Of a stretch of DNA of 8,448 nucleotides, positions 5,377-8,448 are shown piece after piece (position 1 is the first letter of the stretch; every line of letters begins with the position of its first letter). Position numbers and translations under genes: made by a program. Source of the stretch: DAIDKA01 sp049792815. GTDB taxonomy: Bacteria > Pseudomonadota > Gammaproteobacteria > Steroidobacterales > Steroidobacteraceae. The stretch spans positions 1-8,448 of the forward strand of contig JBARBG010000168.1 in the NCBI GenBank assembly GCA_049792815.1. The letters are read 5' to 3'. The notes beneath the pieces are model-generated. The model worked only from the letters and a program-made list of their open reading frames with translations, had not been told where the DNA came from and did not search any database.

Positions 5377-6609
5377 ATGCTTTCCGACATCAGCATACGA
5401 AAACAGCGACCCGGAACCGCGCCACGCAAACTCTATGATGGCCGCGGGCTTTATCTGCTGCTCAATCCTGATGGTTCACGTTGGTGGCGATTAAAGTATC
5501 GATTCTCGGGCAGCGAGAAGCTGCTTTCTCTCGGGGTCTATCCGGAAGTTACGCTGAAGCGAGCGCGTTCTCGGTGCGATGAGGCGCGGATTCCGCTCAC
5601 CGGCGGAGTCGATCCGGCAGTCAAACGACAGACTGAGAAACAAGCCGCAGGCGAGAACTTCGAATCGGTCGCGCGCGAGTGGCTGAAAATGCAAGACGAG
5701 AAGTTGACGCCGGGGACGATCAGACGTGAGCGCGATCGACTCGAGCACTTCATATTTCCCTATCTGGGGAAGCGGCCCATCGCGCAGCTCAAAGCCCCCG
5801 AACTGCTTTCAGTGCTGCGACGAGTGGAATCACGAGGGACTGTAGAGACCGCACATCGAACCAAGAGTGTCTGTTCTCGAGTTTTCCGCTATGCCATTGC
5901 CACCGGACGAGCGGAGCGCGATGTGGCGGCAGACCTGAAGGGTGCTCTGAGGCCTTCTGTCGCTCGGCACCTGCCTTCGATCACCGATCCGCTGCGTATC
6001 GGCGAATTGCTGCGTGCCATCGATGGATATACCGGCCAGACTTGCGTTGCGGCGGCGCTCAAGTTGGCTCCGTATGTCTTTCCGCGGCCTGGCGAACTCC
6101 GAAAGGGTGAGTGGGCAGAACTGGACCTGGAGAATGCGATTTGGCGCATCCCAGCGGAGCGCATGAAAATGCGCGCGCCTCACTTGGTTCCCTTGTCGGC
6201 GCAGGTGGTCGCAATTCTTAAGGATCTCAAACCGCTGACTGGAGGAGGGCGACTCGTGTTTCCGTCGATACGGTCTCATGAGCGTCCCATCAGCGACAAT
6301 ACGCTCAATGCCGCATTGCGCCGACTGGGCTACACCCCTGATGAGATGGTTGCACACGGGTTTCGCAGCATGGCTTCCACTTTGCTGAACGAACAAGGTT
6401 GGCGGCCTGACCTGATTGAACGGCAGCTTGCTCACGCGGAACGCAATCAGGTGAGAGCCACCTACAATCGCGCGCAATGGCTTGATGAGCGCCGAAAGAT
6501 GATGCAGGCGTGGGCTAACTACCTGGACGGACTACGCACCCCGAAGCCAAGGTCGGGAGTAGGCGAACGCGCGGTTGACGCCGGCGCCAGCACATCCGGC
6601 GCAATGTAG
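5377..6609 (+). CDS. P4-type tyrosine recombinase (integrase)
   Basis: This is a site-specific recombinase that inserts and excises the neighbouring element at the tRNA gene. It is 410 residues, the usual length. Residues about 2-80 form the DUF4102 arm-DNA-binding domain (KLYDGRGLYLLLNPDGSRWWRLKYRF and LSLGVYPEVTL). Residues about 95-180 are the SAM-like core-binding domain. The catalytic domain holds the expected set: R237 in RPGELR, K264 in RMKMRAPHLVPLS, H327 and R330 in HGFR, H353 in LAHAE, and nucleophile Y363 in ATYNRA. It therefore looks active. ATG 5377 gives a start matching the family, but has no Shine-Dalgarno and lies next to an inverted repeat, hinting at weak or controlled translation. 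The gene reads away from the tRNA. No excisionase gene is visible in the window. Confidence 0.96.
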   Translation: MLSDISIRKQRPGTAPRKLYDGRGLYLLLNPDGSRWWRLKYRFSGSEKLLSLGVYPEVTLKRARSRCDEARIPLTGGVDPAVKRQTEKQAAGENFESVAREWLKMQDEKLTPGTIRRERDRLEHFIFPYLGKRPIAQLKAPELLSVLRRVESRGTVETAHRTKSVCSRVFRYAIATGRAERDVAADLKGALRPSVARHLPSITDPLRIGELLRAIDGYTGQTCVAAALKLAPYVFPRPGELRKGEWAELDLENAIWRIPAERMKMRAPHLVPLSAQVVAILKDLKPLTGGGRLVFPSIRSHERPISDNTLNAALRRLGYTPDEMVAHGFRSMASTLLNEQGWRPDLIERQLAHAERNQVRATYNRAQWLDERRKMMQAWANYLDGLRTPKPRSGVGERAVDAGASTSGAM

Positions 6610-6837
6610 TCCGGATTCGACCCGCTATGATCCCTGCTAGCAGAATCAGCGTTACAGTACATAGCCACTGGCCGCTTATCCGGCCCATAACCAGTCATTC
6701 CGGTGCGCAATCGGCCCCAGAGCAGACATTGACCCCATCGAAATGAGTACCGTAAAGGTGCCTTTGGTATTCTCGGTACACTTTTCGGCAAATGCGGTTC
6801 GCGTTCACGGTGCATGTAAGAGCAGCGGAACATTGAG
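6610..6837. other. Intergenic region after the integrase
   Basis: The 228 bases hold no convincing gene. Visible structure: a perfect 10-base palindrome CTGCTAGCAG at 6634-6643; a small GC hairpin GGCCG/CGGCC at 6670-6685 with no T-tract; and an interrupted dyad at 6745-6774. TTGACC at 6729-6734 could be a -35, but no good -10 follows at standard spacing. A minus-strand open frame across 6519-6851 shows no recognisable family and overlaps the integrase. Confidence 0.5.
6745..6774. repeat. Interrupted dyad upstream of the membrane protein gene
   Basis: The arms are GAG-TACC-AAAGG on the left and CCTTT-GGTA-CTC on the right, with a 2-base centre and two 2-base interruptions (GT on the left, TT on the right). 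It starts 93 bases before the membrane protein ATG. It could be an operator or a leader structure; no T-tract follows, so a terminator for int is unlikely. Confidence 0.35.
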
Positions 6838-7701
6838 ATGGTTTGGCTCACGCGATTGCTTTCCTTGTTGACCCTACTTTTGGCTGGGCTGTTCTGGTTC
6901 TCGTTTGATCACCTGAAGCACTCTCCAGCGCTTTCCTCACTTATCCCCTTTGCCAACGACCCCTACGACTCCATAGGCTCCTTTGCAGCCATCCTTGCCA
7001 TTCCACTTGCGGTACTTGCCACCGTCCGGGCGTTTCGCTCGAGCGGCTTTGTGCCTATGACTGGCGGATCCATCCGCGTCGCGCGGGCGCAAATGGCCGT
7101 GGTTCTCGCGGTGAGTACAGCTGTTGCTGCTGATCTCATTGCTATGGCTCGTCACCCCTCGATGTGGCTTGGGAAATCTGGCACGAATGAACTGATCGCA
7201 TACCTGGCAGGGATGATGGTCGTCGCGACAGGAGTGGGCATAGCAGTACATTGGTGCGCCCGCCGCGTTCCGCCTGCTCGCGCGGTATCTTCGTGGCGAC
7301 GTCCCACGGCAGCCGTCACTTTGTTCATCGCCGCTTTGGCTCTGTTTCCAGAACTCGTGATCAAGACGCTACCTGGCGAAGTACTGGCGCTGGCAACTGG
7401 TATCCTCCTCCTGTTCATGGTCATGGCCGCGTTCCTGGTGGCGCTGATCCCAGGGGACGCCCGCTCGAACGCGACTTCGGCAGTAGGCGCAAGCCATCGC
7501 TGGTGGCCGTGGGTCGCAACCATAGCGACCGGTTTGGCCATCGGCGCCTGTTTGGTCTGGATGGAGTCGCATGAGGAGGGCGGTATTGCCCCCGGCAAGC
7601 TCTTAGTGGTAGCGGGTCTCTTCCTTTTTGCGGGCGCGCTGGGATTGGGTACGGCTTACGCTTTCCTGAAAAGGCCGCTGGGCCTGTTCGAGCGAAATTA
7701 G
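6838..7701 (+). CDS. Predicted multi-pass inner-membrane protein, function unknown
   Basis: I do not recognise this family. The 287-residue product is strongly hydrophobic, with about eight likely membrane spans near residues 3-22, 44-64, 84-105, 118-138, 158-176, 181-204, 224-242 and 253-275. Short basic loops such as RAFRSSG (65-70), CARR (140-143) and SSWRR (151-155) could define cytoplasmic sides. The loop FANDPYDSIGSF (38-49) before the second span is a polar, possibly conserved element. A second acidic loop, MESHEEGG (242-249), precedes the last span. No nucleotide-binding, transporter or protease signature is apparent. ATG 6838 has GGAA seven bases upstream, a modest ribosome binding site. 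It is the first gene behind the integrase, so it is probably cargo of the integrated element, and stands as a single gene facing a convergent lipoprotein gene. Confidence 0.8.
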   Translation: MVWLTRLLSLLTLLLAGLFWFSFDHLKHSPALSSLIPFANDPYDSIGSFAAILAIPLAVLATVRAFRSSGFVPMTGGSIRVARAQMAVVLAVSTAVAADLIAMARHPSMWLGKSGTNELIAYLAGMMVVATGVGIAVHWCARRVPPARAVSSWRRPTAAVTLFIAALALFPELVIKTLPGEVLALATGILLLFMVMAAFLVALIPGDARSNATSAVGASHRWWPWVATIATGLAIGACLVWMESHEEGGIAPGKLLVVAGLFLFAGALGLGTAYAFLKRPLGLFERN

Positions 7702-7816
7702 GAACCGTTCCACTTCCTCGAAGCTGCCGTTCGCGACTGTCTGCAACGGGTCAAGAGTTGTCGCTGTATTGCAGCGCGCCAGGTTTGGTAATCCGGTTGG
7801 TCTGACGCAACGATTA
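7702..7816. other. Convergent intergenic spacer
   Basis: The 115 bases between two convergent stop codons contain a 5-base-stem hairpin CGCTG/CAGCG at 7762-7776 with a 5-base loop. It lacks a T-tract on either strand, so a bidirectional terminator is possible but not supported. Nothing else is seen. Confidence 0.4.
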
Positions 7817-8293
7817 TTATGTTCTGGGGCAGTCGATCCGGCCGTCTTGCACAGCAATCATTTGCCACTTTCCGTTGCGCTGAATCCACGTATCGGTCCA
7901 CACAAGGCAGCGCCGTTCCTGCTTCCCATCCGCAAGCGGAACTGTCTTCGACTCCTTCCCAAATACGACTGCACTCTGGGAACTGAAAAATCGAACGTCC
8001 GCTTCATCGAGCTTGCAATCGGTTGACCACTTCGTGTTTGGATCATACGTCGGTGACCCGGTCGGCTTACCGTAGTGGCCGCCATTTGGCGACGTACCTT
8101 TAAAGTCATCGGCAAATACATCGTTAGCAATCCATTTGCCGCCACAGGCCATTTCTGCCCATGCGCACTCTTGCTCTATCATCCATTGCGAAGTGGCATG
8201 TTGGTTCACTGTACGACCTTCCAAAATTGTCGAGCAGGCACAAAGCGAAGATATCGCTAACGGAAATAGCCACGAGGCAAGGGCCTTGTTCAT
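7817..8293 (-). CDS. Putative lipoprotein with DUF4440/SnoaL-like (NTF2-fold) domain
   Basis: The 158-residue product begins MNKALASWLFPLAISSL and ends its signal at L17-C18-A19-C20, a plausible though not ideal lipobox because of Cys at -2. The mature part resembles DUF4440 proteins of the NTF2-like superfamily: QWMIEQECAWAEMACGGKW (36-54), DVFADDFKGTSPNGGHYGKP (58-77), then strands DADV-type and AVVFG (108-112), and the closing TDTWIQRNGKWQMIAVQDGRI (133-153). Such domains bind small molecules or act as isomerase-like scaffolds, but most are uncharacterised. No catalytic role can be assigned here. Five further cysteines (43, 50, 93, 129, 155) remain after C20, which suggests disulfides in the periplasm. 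The ATG at 8293 was preferred over an upstream ATG at 8422 because AGGA lies 4 bases before it and the signal then starts properly. It ends in two tandem TAA stops. Confidence 0.78.
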   Translation of the reverse strand: MNKALASWLFPLAISSLCACSTILEGRTVNQHATSQWMIEQECAWAEMACGGKWIANDVFADDFKGTSPNGGHYGKPTGSPTYDPNTKWSTDCKLDEADVRFFSSQSAVVFGKESKTVPLADGKQERRCLVWTDTWIQRNGKWQMIAVQDGRIDCPRT

Positions 8294-8344
8294 ACATTCC
8301 TGCTTGAAGACCAAATTAAGTCGCAGCGTACCGGTAACGATCTG

Positions 8345-8350
8345 ATTGTA
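8345..8350 (-). promoter_or_regulatory. Possible -10 box for the DUF4440 lipoprotein gene
   Basis: On the minus strand TACAAT lies 51 bases upstream of the start codon and matches five of six consensus -10 bases. No good -35 is seen 16-18 bases further upstream, so an activator or extended contact would be needed. It is a candidate only. Confidence 0.3.
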
Positions 8351-8448
8351 GTGAATTGTGGGGATTTGTTGCGCGGTTCTTGAACATTGGTAGTCGCAGT
8401 TGAGAAACCGGACCCACCACAATGAGCCGAATAGCGGCCACTTGTAAC

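Noticed and set aside
6519..6851. 110-codon minus-strand open frame over the integrase 3' end and spacer
   Set aside because: It overlaps the integrase C-terminus, has no clear ribosome binding site, and its composition (Arg, Pro, Ser) looks like a spurious frame.
8412..8418. CCCACCA matching the tRNA 3' end, as a possible attR
   Set aside because: Only seven bases match and the flanks differ from the T-arm, so it is expected by chance.
8421..8448. Possible start of another plus-strand gene at the window edge
   Set aside because: The nine codons from ATG 8421 have no Shine-Dalgarno and are too short to judge.
6610..8448. Integron cassette array with attC sites
   Set aside because: Small orphan genes suggested it, but I found no paired attC core sites (GTTRRRY and RYYYAAC with an imperfect palindrome) flanking either gene.
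1..8448. CRISPR array or insertion sequence
   Set aside because: No regularly spaced repeat of suitable length and no transposase or terminal inverted repeats were seen.

Overview
The window looks like the chromosome of a GC-rich gammaproteobacterium. The gene order tolA-tolB-pal-cpoB-queE-queC followed by a tRNA-Lys gene is known from pseudomonads and xanthomonads. I cannot place the organism more precisely than that. The first 5.2 kb is conserved core genome. From about 5211 to the end it looks like the start of an integrated element: it begins with an integrase directly after the tRNA, and base composition is visibly less GC-rich by eye, most clearly past 6.6 kb.

Region 1 (1-3055) is the distal part of a Tol-Pal operon: the C-terminal end of TolA, then complete TolB, Pal and CpoB. 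Together these form the envelope-spanning machine that pulls the outer membrane inward at division and coordinates peptidoglycan synthesis. CpoB here carries a lipobox, which differs from the soluble periplasmic protein of E. coli. Region 2 (3057-4377) continues on the same strand with almost no spacing into queE and queC, two enzymes of the 7-deazaguanine (preQ0/queuosine) pathway. A nitroreductase-family gene on the minus strand (4381-5055) converges on queC and leaves only 3 bases between them.

Region 3 (5056-5376) holds a hairpin-forming leader, a complete tRNA-Lys(UUU) with encoded CCA, and a gene-free stretch dense in short repeats: 10-base-phased CAATAAA and GTCCAT copies, and a set of direct and inverted GGGGGTAAC copies that abut the integrase start. 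These are best read as integrase arm-type or regulatory sites.

Region 4 (5377-8448) carries a full-length P4-type tyrosine recombinase with all catalytic residues, an unrecognised membrane protein with about 8 predicted membrane spans, and on the opposite strand a DUF4440/SnoaL-like putative lipoprotein. The far end of the element is not in the window, so its size and main cargo are unknown. I found no CRISPR array, transposase, toxin-antitoxin pair or obvious defence system. The most interesting material is the attachment and regulatory architecture beside the tRNA and the unassigned cargo.
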